NCBI RefSeq assembly: GCF_001667185.1
Contig: NZ_LZIC01000131.1
Location: 1-64,000, forward strand
Source of the DNA: Mycobacterium sp. 852002-50816_SCH5313054-b
Lineage (GTDB): Bacteria > Actinomycetota > Actinomycetes > Mycobacteriales > Mycobacteriaceae
Length of the DNA: 64,000 bases
Direction: 5' to 3'
Shown: piece after piece, positions 51,564 through 61,251 of the stretch
Position numbering within the stretch: position 1 is the stretch's first letter
Layout: each line of letters begins with the position of its first letter
The notes under the pieces: generated by a model
Told to the model about the DNA's origin: nothing
The model's input: the letters and a program-made list of their open reading frames with translations, nothing else
Database searches by the model: none
Made by a program: the position numbers and the translations under genes

Positions 51564-52769
51564 TCACCCAAGTTGCTGGCCGATGGTCGCGACCATCGCG
51601 TCGACGGCGAACTTGGGTTTGACGTTGACCGCCAGCGCCTCGCGGCACTGAAGCACCGCCTCGATGCAGCGCAGCAGCCGCTCGGGTGAGGCATGGTCCG
51701 CCAGCGCGGCCACCCGATCGGCCATGTCGGGATGATTCGCCTGGACGCCACCGGCGTGCGCCGACACCACCAGCGCGTCCCGGAAGTAGGTCGCCAAGTC
51801 GATCAGCGCGCGGTCCAGCGCGTCGCGCGACGCCCGCGTTTGGCGCGACTTCTGCCGTCGCTCGAGATCCTTCATCGCACCGGTGGCCCCCCGCAGCGCG
51901 CCCGCGGTGCCCTTGCCCGTCCCCCCGGCGCCCAGCGCCGTCCGCAGCTCTTCGGTTTCGGCCTCGGCGCGGTCCGCGGTCAGCACCACGGCCTCGGCCT
52001 CGGCGGCGGCCACCAGCTCCTCGGCGGCTGCGTAGGCGCGGGACGGGGTCGCCGCGTCGCGCACCAGCCCCAGCGCCCGCTCCCGTCGCTGCCGGGCCTC
52101 GGGGTCGGTGGCCAGCCGGCGCGCCCGCCCAACGTGTCCGCCGCTGACCGACGCCGCCCAGTTGGCCGTGTCGACGTCTAGGCCGTCGCCGCCGGCGAGG
52201 ACTTGCGCGATCGCCTCGGTCGGCGGGGTGACCAGCGCGACGTGCCGGCAGCGGGACCGCAGCGTGACCGCGATGTCCTCGGGGTCCACCGACGGCGCGC
52301 ACAGCAGGAAAACCGTCGACGGCGGCGGTTCCTCGACGACCTTCAGCAGCGCGTTCGCCGCGCCCTCGGTCAACCGGTCGGCGTCCTCGATCACCACGAT
52401 CTGCCGGTGCCCGGTGGTGGGGCGGCGCGACGCGATCTGCACGATGCCGCGCATCTCGTCCACGCCGATCGACAGGCCCTCCGGAATCACCCGGCGCACG
52501 TCGGCGTGGGTGCCGGCCATGGTCGTCGTGCACGCCCGGCAGCTCCCGCACCCGGGCTCCCCGTCGGAAGTGCATTGCAACGCGGCCGCGAAGCACAGCG
52601 CCGCAACCGAGCGGCCGGAGCCGGGCGGCCCGGTGATAAGCCACGCGTGTGTCATAGTCCCGTCGCCCGCATCGCTGTGAGCCGGATCACCGCGGGCGGC
52701 ACGGGCGGCGGCGAGCAGCCCGGCCACCACGGCCTCCTGGCCTACCAGCCGCGTAAACACTCCGGACAT
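51564..52769 (-). CDS. holB: DNA polymerase III delta' subunit HolB
   Basis: This 401-residue clamp-loader subunit has a degenerate P-loop (GPPGSGRS, Arg for Lys) as expected for a non-ATPase delta'. Its zinc module has four Cys (CTSDGEPGCGSCRAC). IEDADRLTEGAANALLKVVEEPP and LRSRCRHV (SRC arginine-finger motif) complete the identification. The ATG at 52769 gives the 401 residues known for Rv3644c. It is divergent from the cyclase gene. Confidence 0.93.
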   Translation of the reverse strand: MSGVFTRLVGQEAVVAGLLAAARAARGDPAHSDAGDGTMTHAWLITGPPGSGRSVAALCFAAALQCTSDGEPGCGSCRACTTTMAGTHADVRRVIPEGLSIGVDEMRGIVQIASRRPTTGHRQIVVIEDADRLTEGAANALLKVVEEPPPSTVFLLCAPSVDPEDIAVTLRSRCRHVALVTPPTEAIAQVLAGGDGLDVDTANWAASVSGGHVGRARRLATDPEARQRRERALGLVRDAATPSRAYAAAEELVAAAEAEAVVLTADRAEAETEELRTALGAGGTGKGTAGALRGATGAMKDLERRQKSRQTRASRDALDRALIDLATYFRDALVVSAHAGGVQANHPDMADRVAALADHASPERLLRCIEAVLQCREALAVNVKPKFAVDAMVATIGQQLG

Positions 52770-52923
52770 CACCGGCAACAGTAGTGACACCGGCAGACAG
52801 ATACCGATCGGCCACCGTATCGCGACAATTCCGTTACCTGACGCCCGTTTCGGCAGGTGTTGGCGGCTTGCCGGGATACTTATTGTTTTCCGAGAAGTCC
52901 GCCCTGCCCGATACGGTGGATTG

Positions 52924-54528
52924 GTGGCAACCGAGGCAGCACTGACCGGGCGAATCAGCGCGTTCGTCCGGTGGGTCGTGCGCACCCCGTGGCCGCTGTT
53001 CGCACTGAGCATGCTGCAAGCCGACATCATCGGCGGACTTTTCGTGCTGGGCTTCCTGCGCTACGGCCTGCCGCCCCAGGACCGCATCCAGTTGCAGGAC
53101 CTGCCGCCGGTCAACCTGGCCGTCTTCGTCAGCGTCGTGATCAGCCTGTTCCTGGCCGGGATCGTGTTCAACCTCAGGCTGATGTTGCCGGTGTTCCGCT
53201 GGCAGCGTCGCGACAATCTGCTGGCCGACGCGGACCCGGCCGACACCGAGCTGGCCCGCAGCCGCGCGCTGCGGATGCCGTTCTACCGGACGCTCACCAG
53301 CGGGGTGGCGTGGTGCATCGGCGGTGTGGTGTTCATCGTCGCCAGCTGGTCGGTGGCCAGGTACACCGCGCCCGTCGTGGCGGTCGCCACCGCGCTCGGC
53401 GCCGCCGCGACGGCGATCATCGGTTACCTGCAGTCCGAGCGGGTGCTGCGCCCGGTGGCGGTCGCGGCCCTGCGCAGCGGCGTGCCGGAGAACGTCAAGG
53501 CGCCCGGCGTCATCCTGCGCCAGATGCTGAGCTGGATGCTGTCCACCGCCGTGCCGCTGCTGGCGATCGTGCTGGCCGTGGTGGCCGACAAGGCCTCCCT
53601 GCTGCACGCCACGCCGGAGAAGCTGTTCAACCCCATCCTGCTGTTGGCGCTGGCGGCGCTGGGCGTCGGGTTGGTGAGCACGCTGCTGGTGGCGATGTCC
53701 ATCGCCGACCCGCTGCGGCAGCTGCGCTGGGCGCTCTCGGAGGTGCAGCGCGGAAACTACAACGCGCACATGCAGATCTACGACGCCAGCGAACTGGGCC
53801 TGCTGCAGGCGGGCTTCAACGACATGGTTCGCGACCTGTCCGAGCGGCAGCGGCTGCGCGACCTGTTCGGCCGCTACGTCGGCGAGGACGTGGCCCGCCG
53901 CGCCCTGGAGCGCGGCACCGAGCTGGGCGGGCAGGAGCGCGACGTCGCTGTTCTGTTCGTGGACCTGGTCGGCTCCACCCAGCTGGCCGCGACGCGGCCG
54001 CCCGCCGAGGTGGTCCACCTGCTCAACGAATTCTTCCGCGTCGTGGTCGACACCGTCGGCAAGCACGGCGGGTTCGTCAACAAGTTCCAGGGCGACGCCG
54101 CGTTGGCCATCTTCGGCGCGCCGATCGAGCACCCCGACGCTTCGGGCGGCGCGCTGGCGGCCGCCCGCGAGCTGCACGACGAAATCCTTCCCGTGATCGG
54201 CTCGGCGGAGTTCGGCATCGGGGTGTCGGCCGGCCGCGCCATCGCCGGCCACATCGGCGCGCAGGCCCGCTTCGAGTACACGGTCATCGGCGACCCGGTC
54301 AACGAGGCCGCCCGGCTCACCGAACTGGCCAAGCTCGAGGCCGGGCACGTGCTCGGCTCAGCGATCGCGGTCAGCGGCGCGCTGGACGCCGAGGCGCTGT
54401 GCTGGGACGTCGGCGAGGTGGTTTATCTGCGCGGGCGCGCGGCACCGACTCAGCTGGCCCGACCGGTGAAACTGGCCACCCCCGAAGGGGTTGCCGGCGA
54501 ACAGGTTTCGAGCGAGGTCAGCGGCTAA
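52924..54528 (+). CDS. Membrane HAMP class III adenylate cyclase (Rv3645 type)
   Basis: This 534-residue protein has six transmembrane segments in the first 280 residues, a HAMP linker (SIADPLRQLRWALSEVQRGNYNAHM) and a C-terminal class III cyclase domain. The metal aspartates (LFVDLVGST, KFQGDAALAIFG), the adenine-selecting Lys in NKFQGD and the Asn/Arg pair (GDPVNEAARL) are present, so it should be active and make cAMP. Rv3645 is the main source of cAMP in M. tuberculosis and affects fatty-acid use and drug tolerance. A TACGGT -10 six nt upstream supports a leaderless GTG at 52924; a TTG at 52921 is the alternative. Its stop interlocks with that of topA. Confidence 0.92.
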   Translation: MATEAALTGRISAFVRWVVRTPWPLFALSMLQADIIGGLFVLGFLRYGLPPQDRIQLQDLPPVNLAVFVSVVISLFLAGIVFNLRLMLPVFRWQRRDNLLADADPADTELARSRALRMPFYRTLTSGVAWCIGGVVFIVASWSVARYTAPVVAVATALGAAATAIIGYLQSERVLRPVAVAALRSGVPENVKAPGVILRQMLSWMLSTAVPLLAIVLAVVADKASLLHATPEKLFNPILLLALAALGVGLVSTLLVAMSIADPLRQLRWALSEVQRGNYNAHMQIYDASELGLLQAGFNDMVRDLSERQRLRDLFGRYVGEDVARRALERGTELGGQERDVAVLFVDLVGSTQLAATRPPAEVVHLLNEFFRVVVDTVGKHGGFVNKFQGDAALAIFGAPIEHPDASGGALAAARELHDEILPVIGSAEFGIGVSAGRAIAGHIGAQARFEYTVIGDPVNEAARLTELAKLEAGHVLGSAIAVSGALDAEALCWDVGEVVYLRGRAAPTQLARPVKLATPEGVAGEQVSSEVSG

Positions 54529-57341
54529 GCGCGCTTGGCGGCCTTCTTGGCCGGCGCCCTGCGGGTGGATTTCTTCGCGGGCCGCTTGGCGGGGCCCCTG
54601 GCCCGCCGGTCGGCCAGCAGCTCGGCGGCGCGCTCGTCGGTAATCGCCAGCACGTCGTCGCCCTTGCGCAGGCTGGCGTTGGTCTCGCCGTCGGTGACGT
54701 ACGGGCCGAATCGGCCATCCTTGATCACCATCGGCTTGCCCGACGCCGGATCGGCGCCCAACTCGCGCAGTGGCGGCGCCGAAGCGCTCTGCCTGCCACG
54801 GCGTTTGGGTTCGGCGTAGATTTTCAGCGCCTCTTCGAGGGTGATGTCAAAGATCTGATCCTCGGTCGCTAGGGAACGAGAGTCGTTGCCGCGCTTCAGG
54901 TATGGGCCGTAGCGGCCATTCTGCGCGGTGATCTCCTCACTGGACTCGGGGTCCACGCCGACCACGCGGGGCAGCGACAACAGCTTCAGCGCATCCTCGA
55001 GCGTCACGGTCTGCAGGTCCATGCTGCGCAGCAGCGAACCGGTCCGGGGTTTGGGCCCGGTGGGTTTCTTGCCCTTCTTCGCCGGCGCTGCGCTGTCGGG
55101 ACCGCCGTCGCCCGAGTCGGGCTGCGGGGGTAGGACCTCGGTCACGTACGGCCCGTACCGCCCGTCCTTGGCGACGATCTCGTGCCCGGTTTGCGGATCG
55201 ACGCCCAACACGCGCCCCTCCTGCGGGGTGGCGAAAAGCTCTTCGGCCACCTCAAGAGTCAGCTCGTCGGGGGTCAGCGAGTCATTGAGATTGGCCCGCT
55301 GCGGCGTCGGCTCGCCCTCGTCGTTGGTCACGATGCGTTCCAGGTAGGGCCCGTTCTTACCCACCCGGACGTGGACGGGCCGACCCTGCGCGTCGTCAAA
55401 CACCCTGATGGAGTTGACTTCTCGCGCGTCGATGCCTTCGAGGTTGACGCCGACGAGCTTCTTGAGACCACCCGAGCGGGCCACCGAGTCGGCCACACCG
55501 TGGTCACCGCCGAAGTAAAAGTTGTTGAGCCAGTTGGTGCGTCGCTCGGTGCCCGACGCGATCGCGTCGAGCTCGTCTTCCATCGCCGCGGTAAAGCCGT
55601 AGTCGACGAGGCGGCCGAAATGCTGTTCCAGCAGCCCGGTGACGGCGAACGCGACCCACGAGGGCACCAGCGCGCTGCCCTTCTTGTACACGTAGCCGCG
55701 GTCCTGGATGGTCTTGATGATCGACGCGTACGTCGACGGACGCCCGATGCCCAGCTCCTCGAGCGCCTTGACCAGCGAGGCCTCGGTGTAGCGCGCCGGC
55801 GGGTTGGTGGCGTGGCCGTCCGGGGTGAGCTCGAGGGCCTCCAGCCGCTGCCCCTCGCTCACGTGGGGCAGCCGCCGCTCGGCGTCGTCGGCCTCGCCGC
55901 CGGCCAGCTCGTCCACCGTTTCCACGTAGGCCTTGAGGAAGCCGGCGAACGTGATGGTGCGCCCGGTCGCGGAGAACACCACCGGCGTTTCCCCGGCCGG
56001 GCCGCTCGCCGTGCCGGCGATCCGCAGGCTCAGTGTGGTGCCGCGCGCGTCGGCCATCTGCGAGGCCACCGTGCGCTGCCAGATCAACTCGTACATCCGG
56101 AATTCGTCGCCGTCGAGCTCGCGGCGCACCGCGTCCGGAGTCGCGAAAGTCTCACCGGCCGGCCGGATCGCCTCGTGCGCCTCCTGGGCGTTCTTCACCT
56201 TGCGGGTGTACTGGCGCGGCGAGGGCGAGACGTACTCCTCGCCGTACAGCTGCCGCGCCTGGGTGCGCGCCGCGTTGATCGCCGACTCCGACAGCGTCGT
56301 GGAGTCGGTACGCATATAAGTGATGTAGCCGTTCTCGTAGAGGCGCTGCGCGATGCTCATGGTGCGCTCGGAGGAGAACCGCAACTTGCGCCCGGCCTCC
56401 TGCTGCAGCGTCGACGTCATGAACGGGGCGTACGGGCGGCGGGTGTAGGGCTTCTCCTCCACCGACGCCACCGACAGCTGGGCGCCCCGCAATCCCGCCG
56501 CGAGCTGCGTCGCGCCGGCCTCGTCCAGAATCACCACCTCGTCGGCCTTACGCAGCTGACCCAGCGAGTCGAAATCGCGGCCGGTGGCCACGCGCAGACC
56601 GTCGACGTTGGTCAGCCGGGCCGTGAAGGTGGGCGGCTGGGCCTGCGGGTCGGACACGCTGGCGTCCAGCTGAGCGACGATGTCCCAGTACGACGCGCTG
56701 CGGAAGGCCATCCGATCGCGCTCGCGCTGCACGATGATGCGGGTGGCCACCGACTGGACCCGGCCCGCCGACAGCTTGGGCGCGACCTTCTTCCACAGCA
56801 CGGGGCTGACCTCGTAGCCGTACAGCCGGTCCAGGATGCGGCGGGTCTCCTGGGCGTCGACCAGGTCGATGTCCAGGTCGCGGGGATTCTCGGCGGCCTC
56901 CAGGATCGCCGGTTCGGTGATCTCGTGAAACACCATCCGCTTGACCGGGATGCTGGGCTTGAGGGTTTCCAGCAGGTGCCAGGCGATGGCCTCGCCCTCG
57001 CGGTCGCCATCCGTGGCCAGGTAGAGCTCGTCGACGTCCTTCAGCAGGCCCTTGAGTTCGCTGACGGTGTGCTTCTTCTCCGGGCTGATGATGTAGAGCG
57101 GCTCGAAGTCGGCATCGACGTTGACCCCCAGCCTGGCCCACGGCTCGGACTTGAACTTGGCGGGCACGTCGGCCGCGGAACGGGGCAGATCGCGGATGTG
57201 GCCGCGCGAGGACTCGACGATGTAGCTGGAGCCCAGGTAGCCGGCAAGTTTGCGCGCCTTGGTCGGCGACTCGACAATCACGAGCCGCCTCCGGCTGCCA
57301 TTTCCGCCGCTGCCGCGGCCTTTTAGCTTCGGGTCAGCCAA
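54525..57341 (-). CDS. topA: DNA topoisomerase I TopA
   Basis: This 938-residue type IA topoisomerase relaxes negative supercoils. It has the TOPRIM domain (RRLVIVESPTKARKLAGYL ... YLATDGDREGEAIAWHLLE), the catalytic Tyr in GYITYMRTDSTTLS and four C-terminal repeats of the GRYGPYxxx kind, as in mycobacterial TopA, which lacks zinc fingers. The end is a Lys/Arg/Ala tail (KKSTRRAPAKKAAKRA). The start is a TTG at 57341 (MADPKLKGRGSGGNG), matching the M. tuberculosis N-terminus. Confidence 0.97.
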   Translation of the reverse strand: MADPKLKGRGSGGNGSRRRLVIVESPTKARKLAGYLGSSYIVESSRGHIRDLPRSAADVPAKFKSEPWARLGVNVDADFEPLYIISPEKKHTVSELKGLLKDVDELYLATDGDREGEAIAWHLLETLKPSIPVKRMVFHEITEPAILEAAENPRDLDIDLVDAQETRRILDRLYGYEVSPVLWKKVAPKLSAGRVQSVATRIIVQRERDRMAFRSASYWDIVAQLDASVSDPQAQPPTFTARLTNVDGLRVATGRDFDSLGQLRKADEVVILDEAGATQLAAGLRGAQLSVASVEEKPYTRRPYAPFMTSTLQQEAGRKLRFSSERTMSIAQRLYENGYITYMRTDSTTLSESAINAARTQARQLYGEEYVSPSPRQYTRKVKNAQEAHEAIRPAGETFATPDAVRRELDGDEFRMYELIWQRTVASQMADARGTTLSLRIAGTASGPAGETPVVFSATGRTITFAGFLKAYVETVDELAGGEADDAERRLPHVSEGQRLEALELTPDGHATNPPARYTEASLVKALEELGIGRPSTYASIIKTIQDRGYVYKKGSALVPSWVAFAVTGLLEQHFGRLVDYGFTAAMEDELDAIASGTERRTNWLNNFYFGGDHGVADSVARSGGLKKLVGVNLEGIDAREVNSIRVFDDAQGRPVHVRVGKNGPYLERIVTNDEGEPTPQRANLNDSLTPDELTLEVAEELFATPQEGRVLGVDPQTGHEIVAKDGRYGPYVTEVLPPQPDSGDGGPDSAAPAKKGKKPTGPKPRTGSLLRSMDLQTVTLEDALKLLSLPRVVGVDPESSEEITAQNGRYGPYLKRGNDSRSLATEDQIFDITLEEALKIYAEPKRRGRQSASAPPLRELGADPASGKPMVIKDGRFGPYVTDGETNASLRKGDDVLAITDERAAELLADRRARGPAKRPAKKSTRRAPAKKAAKRA

Positions 57342-57537
57342 CTGCGCTTACGCTCCATCTCTTATCCCGGCCCCCCTTGCGAGACCGCCCTGCTGGAAGA
57401 ATGACAGGCCGGCGTCCGAAATTCCGGTGAACTCAGATACGCCAGCGTTCCTTCGCCCTTCAGGGCATCTGACAATTTCGCACCCTCGGGCGGGCCTGCG
57501 CAAACCGGCTGGCGAAATTTCCGGTGCTCGAGCCCGG

Positions 57538-58137
57538 CTAGACGCGGGGCCACAGCGACAACGCCTCGTCGCCGTCCGGGGGTTCCCCCACGTTCTCTAC
57601 CAGGCGCGAGAGCCTGCGACGGCCGCTTATCCGAAGCGCCGGGCGACCGCCGCGGGTGCCGATCAGCGTGGGCGCAATTCCGACCCGCATCAATGCCGAC
57701 GCAAGCGGGGAATGGGTGTCGGGCGCGTGCGGGTCGAGACCCAGCAGATAGTGGTCGCCCTCCGGGTTGCCGGCCGCCAGCGTCCACGCCCGCAGCTCGC
57801 GCGGCCCGGGCAGCCACCGCGGGGGCACCGTCTTGACCGCGCCGCGGGTCCATTCGGCGGCGAGCGTCACCAACGAAGGGGTCACCTCCGTCCGCACCAA
57901 CGGGGAGTCCTCGTCGGTGCGGCCGATCTCGGGCACCAGGCCCGCATCCCGGATCATCTCGGCCAGCGCCGAGGCCCGCCACATGCGGTCGACAACCACT
58001 GAAAGCCGGGCGCCCTGCCCGCGACTTTCAGACGGAGCGCCGACCAGCACGATCTGCCCTGAGGCCGCCAGCACCCCGGAAAGATCGGCGACCGCGGGCG
58101 GCACCGACTCCGCTGTGAAGAAGGAAAGCTGGCTCAC
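57538..58137 (-). CDS. Conserved hypothetical protein (Rv3647c type)
   Basis: This 199-residue soluble protein (MSQLSFFTAESVPPAVADLSGVLAASGQIVLVG...) has alternating strand/helix character with no motif I can assign. It matches Rv3647c by position between topA and cspA. The 196 bp downstream, before topA, have no visible gene and should contain the topA promoter. Confidence 0.8.
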   Translation of the reverse strand: MSQLSFFTAESVPPAVADLSGVLAASGQIVLVGAPSESRGQGARLSVVVDRMWRASALAEMIRDAGLVPEIGRTDEDSPLVRTEVTPSLVTLAAEWTRGAVKTVPPRWLPGPRELRAWTLAAGNPEGDHYLLGLDPHAPDTHSPLASALMRVGIAPTLIGTRGGRPALRISGRRRLSRLVENVGEPPDGDEALSLWPRV

Positions 58138-58232
58138 GCCACCGACAGTAGGCCAGGTGGTCCGTCCGCGTCTTCAGGTATTCGGCGCGGCGGGTTGGGC
58201 AGCGTCCGGACAGACTCCAGACAGAATGAAAA

Positions 58233-58269
58233 CCCCCCGGCGGGGCCGCTAGGCGGGTCGCGCGGGGGG
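58233..58269 (-). terminator. Terminator after cspA
   Basis: CCCCCCG (58233-58239) pairs with CGGGGGG (58263-58269). On the minus strand the hairpin is followed by TTTTC. It begins 22 bp after the cspA stop. Confidence 0.65.
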
Positions 58270-58291
58270 CTCTCGTGGAGAACTGCTCGTC

Positions 58292-58495
58292 TCAGACGGA
58301 GCGGACTCCGGTGGCCTGGGGGCCCTTAGGGCTGTGGCCGATCTCGAACTCGACCTTCTGGTTTTCTTCGAGGGTGCGGAAGCCCGAACCCTGGATCTCC
58401 GTGTAGTGGACAAAAACATCTGCGGAACCGTCCTCGGGCGCAATGAACCCGAAACCCTTCTCCGCGTTGAACCACTTCACAGTTCCCTGTGGCAT
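58292..58495 (-). CDS. cspA: Cold-shock protein CspA
   Basis: This 67-residue single-domain RNA chaperone binds single-stranded RNA/DNA. RNP1 (KGFGFIAPED) and RNP2 (DVFVHYTEI) are intact. It is the Rv3648c orthologue. It has a long upstream region of about 200 bp with a strong hairpin near the ribosome-binding site (AAAAGGAAAG), typical of the structured leaders of cold-shock genes. Confidence 0.96.
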   Translation of the reverse strand: MPQGTVKWFNAEKGFGFIAPEDGSADVFVHYTEIQGSGFRTLEENQKVEFEIGHSPKGPQATGVRSV

Positions 58496-58524
58496 CTCTC
58501 GATCTTTCCTTTTCTTTTGGGTGC

Positions 58525-58547
58525 GGGGCACCGCCTTTCGGTGCCCC
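58525..58547 (-). promoter_or_regulatory. Hairpin in the cspA leader
   Basis: A perfect 9-bp stem, GGGGCACCG (58525-58533) with CGGTGCCCC (58539-58547), has a 5-nt loop. It lies 29 nt upstream of the cspA ATG, just before the purine-rich ribosome-binding region. It lacks a U-run, so it is not a terminator and may act in translation control or RNA stability. Confidence 0.6.
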
Positions 58548-58755
58548 GGGCCGAAGCACGACCGCCATACCTCGCTGAGTCGCCGGAACTTCACCCGACC
58601 GATAACCTCGCAGGAACCGCGGCCGCAACGTTGTTCCTGCGAAAGTTTGACACGAACACAGAAGCTGCGACCGCAAATAGTCAACCATGTTCATGGCGTC
58701 GGCGACAGACTTGTGTCCGGGACTGATTCTTGGCTCGATTTTTGGAGGGCGTGAG

Positions 58756-61071
58756 GTGGCCAGTTTCGGCGCCGACCTGCTCGCCGTCGCACTCGCGGGT
58801 ACCGCGCCGGACGAGCGTCCGCTGCGCCATATCGCCGAGTTGCCCGCGCGCAGCGGCCGCCCGCACCGCTGGCCCGAATGGGCCGAGCCCGACGTGGTCC
58901 GCGCGTTCACCGAACGCGGCATCAGTGACCCGTGGTCACATCAGGCCTCGGCCGCGGAGCTCGCCCACGCCGGCCGTCACGTGGTGATCAGCACCGGCAC
59001 CGCGTCGGGCAAGTCACTGGCCTACCAGCTTCCCGTCCTCAACGCGCTCGCGACGGACCCGCGCGCCCGGGCGTTGTACCTGTCGCCGACCAAGGCGCTC
59101 GGTCACGATCAGTTGCGCACCGCGCACGCGCTGACCGCGGCGGTTCCGCGGCTGCACGACGTCGCGCCCACGGCCTACGACGGCGACAGCCCGGCCGAGG
59201 TGCGCCGCTTCGCCCGCGAACGCTCCCGATGGTTGTTTTCCAACCCCGACATGATCCACCTGTCGATCCTGCGCAACCACGCCCGCTGGGCCGTGCTGTT
59301 GCGCGGCCTTCGATTCGTCATCGTCGATGAATGCCATTACTACCGTGGCGTTTTCGGGTCGAACGTGGCGATGGTGCTGCGCAGGTTGCTGCGGCTGTGC
59401 GAGCGCTATTCCTCGTCGCCCACAGTCGTTTTCGCCAGCGCGACGACAGATTCGCCGGGCGCGACGGCGGCCGAACTCATCGGCCGTCCGGTGCGGGAGG
59501 TCACCGAAGACGGCTCGCCGCAAGGGGCCCGGACGGTGGCGTTGTGGGAGCCCGCGTTGCGGGCCGACCTGACGGGCGAGAACGGAGCGCCCGTGCGCCG
59601 CTCCGCCGGCGCTGAGGCGGCGCGCGTGATGGCCGACCTGATCGCCGAGGGGGCGCAAACGCTGACGTTCGTCCGGTCGCGGCGCGCGGCGGAATTGACC
59701 GCGCTGGGAACGCGGGCGCGCCTCGACGACATCGCCCCGGAGCTGTCCTCGAGGGTCGCGTCGTACCGGGCCGGCTATCTCGCCGAGGACCGCAGCGCGC
59801 TGGAGCGCGCTTTGGCCGAGGGCCGGCTGCGCGGCCTGGCGACCACCAACGCGCTGGAGCTCGGCGTCGACATCGCCGGCCTCGATGCCGTGGTGCTCGC
59901 CGGGTTCCCCGGGACGGTTGCTTCGTTCTGGCAGCAGGCCGGCCGGTCGGGTCGGCGGGGCCAGGGGGCGTTGGTGGTGCTGATCGCGCGCGACGACCCG
60001 CTGGACACCTACCTGGTGCACAACCCCGCGGCGCTGCTGGGCAAGCCGGTCGAGCGGGTCGTGATCGATCCCGGCAACCCCTACATCCTCGGTCCCCAGC
60101 TGCTCTGCGCGGCGACCGAGATGCCGCTTGACGAGGCCGAGATCCGGGGCTTCGGCGCCACCGACGTGGCCCAGGGCCTGATCGATGACGGGCTGCTGCG
60201 CCGGCGCAACGACAAGTACTACCCGGCGGCCGGCGTCCAACCGCACGGCGCGGTGGACATTCGGGGCTCGTCCGGCGGCCAGATCGTCATCGTCGAGGCG
60301 GACACCGGGCGGCTGTTGGGCAGCGCTGGGGTGGATCAGGCCCCGGCCTCGGTTCACCCGGGAGCGGTCTATCTGCATCAGGGTGAGACCTACGTCGTCG
60401 ACGCCCTGGACACCGAGGACGGGATCGCGTTCGTCCACGCCGAGGATCCCGGCTACGCGACGTTCGCGCGTGAGCTCACCGACGTCGTCGTGACCGGGGC
60501 CGGTGAACGCCACGAGTTCGGCTCCGTCACTTTGGGTTTGGTGCCGGTTCGGGTCACTCACCGGGTGGTGGGCTACCTGCGCCGCCGGCTGTCCGGGGAG
60601 GTCATCGACTTCATCGAGCTGGATATGCCCGAGCACGTGCTGCCCACCACCGCCGCCATGTACACCATCGATCCGGATACCTTGCTGCACAATGGGGTTG
60701 ACGCGCCGCGCGTTCCCGGCTCGTTGCACGCCGCCGAGCACGCCGCCATCGGACTGCTGCCCCTGGTGGCCAGCTGCGACCGCGGGGACATCGGCGGCCT
60801 GTCCACCGCGATCGGTCCCGCGGGGCTGCCCACCGTCTTCGTCTACGACGGTTATCCGGGCGGGGCGGGTTTCGCCGAACGGGGCTTCCGCCAGGCCCGC
60901 ACCTGGCTGGGCGCGACGGCCGCGGCGATCGAAGCGTGCGACTGCCCGAACGGATGCCCGTCGTGTGTGCAGTCGCCCAAATGCGGCAACGGCAACGACC
61001 CGCTGGACAAGGCGGGCGCGGTACGGGTGCTGCGATTGGTGCTGGCGGAACTGGGTCGCGACATGCGCTGA
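58756..61071 (+). CDS. DUF1998 superfamily 2 helicase (Rv3649, MrfA/SftH type)
   Basis: This 771-residue 3'-5' DNA helicase has motif I (GTASGKSLAYQLP), motif II (DECHYYRG), motif III (ASATTDS), motif V (TNALELGVDIAGLDAVVL) and motif VI (QAGRSGRRGQGA). The C-terminal DUF1998 Cys set CDCPNGCPSCVQSPKC is a probable zinc site. The Bacillus relative MrfA excises mitomycin lesions. The GTG at 58756 follows GGAGGG and gives the length of Rv3649. It is divergent from cspA. Confidence 0.9.
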   Translation: MASFGADLLAVALAGTAPDERPLRHIAELPARSGRPHRWPEWAEPDVVRAFTERGISDPWSHQASAAELAHAGRHVVISTGTASGKSLAYQLPVLNALATDPRARALYLSPTKALGHDQLRTAHALTAAVPRLHDVAPTAYDGDSPAEVRRFARERSRWLFSNPDMIHLSILRNHARWAVLLRGLRFVIVDECHYYRGVFGSNVAMVLRRLLRLCERYSSSPTVVFASATTDSPGATAAELIGRPVREVTEDGSPQGARTVALWEPALRADLTGENGAPVRRSAGAEAARVMADLIAEGAQTLTFVRSRRAAELTALGTRARLDDIAPELSSRVASYRAGYLAEDRSALERALAEGRLRGLATTNALELGVDIAGLDAVVLAGFPGTVASFWQQAGRSGRRGQGALVVLIARDDPLDTYLVHNPAALLGKPVERVVIDPGNPYILGPQLLCAATEMPLDEAEIRGFGATDVAQGLIDDGLLRRRNDKYYPAAGVQPHGAVDIRGSSGGQIVIVEADTGRLLGSAGVDQAPASVHPGAVYLHQGETYVVDALDTEDGIAFVHAEDPGYATFARELTDVVVTGAGERHEFGSVTLGLVPVRVTHRVVGYLRRRLSGEVIDFIELDMPEHVLPTTAAMYTIDPDTLLHNGVDAPRVPGSLHAAEHAAIGLLPLVASCDRGDIGGLSTAIGPAGLPTVFVYDGYPGGAGFAERGFRQARTWLGATAAAIEACDCPNGCPSCVQSPKCGNGNDPLDKAGAVRVLRLVLAELGRDMR

Positions 61072-61237
61072 CCACCCCGGGATGGCGACCGACCCCTCAA
61101 CGGTCGACCCCCAATAAACCAGCGTCGTGACAGACGCCAATAGAAATGCCAACATACCACCACGCACCCCGAAGACGTGGGCAAACGACACACCGCAACC
61201 AATCACACCCGGGCCGCGTCCCACCCGGCGGCCGCCG

Positions 61238-61251
61238 TAAAATCGGCCGCA
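61238..61251 (+). promoter_or_regulatory. -10 box of a leaderless Rv3651-type transcript
   Basis: TAAAAT (61238-61243) is followed by 7 nt and then the ATG at 61251. The spacing indicates a leaderless mRNA. The remaining 160 bp back to the helicase gene show no other feature. Confidence 0.6.

Noticed and set aside
52921..54528. Cyclase domain as a guanylate cyclase or inactive homologue
   Set aside because: Metal aspartates, Lys for adenine and the Asn/Arg pair are all present, fitting an active adenylate cyclase.
55182..57326. 714-codon open frame antisense to topA
   Set aside because: Shadow of topA by codon-position GC bias; no recognisable domain.
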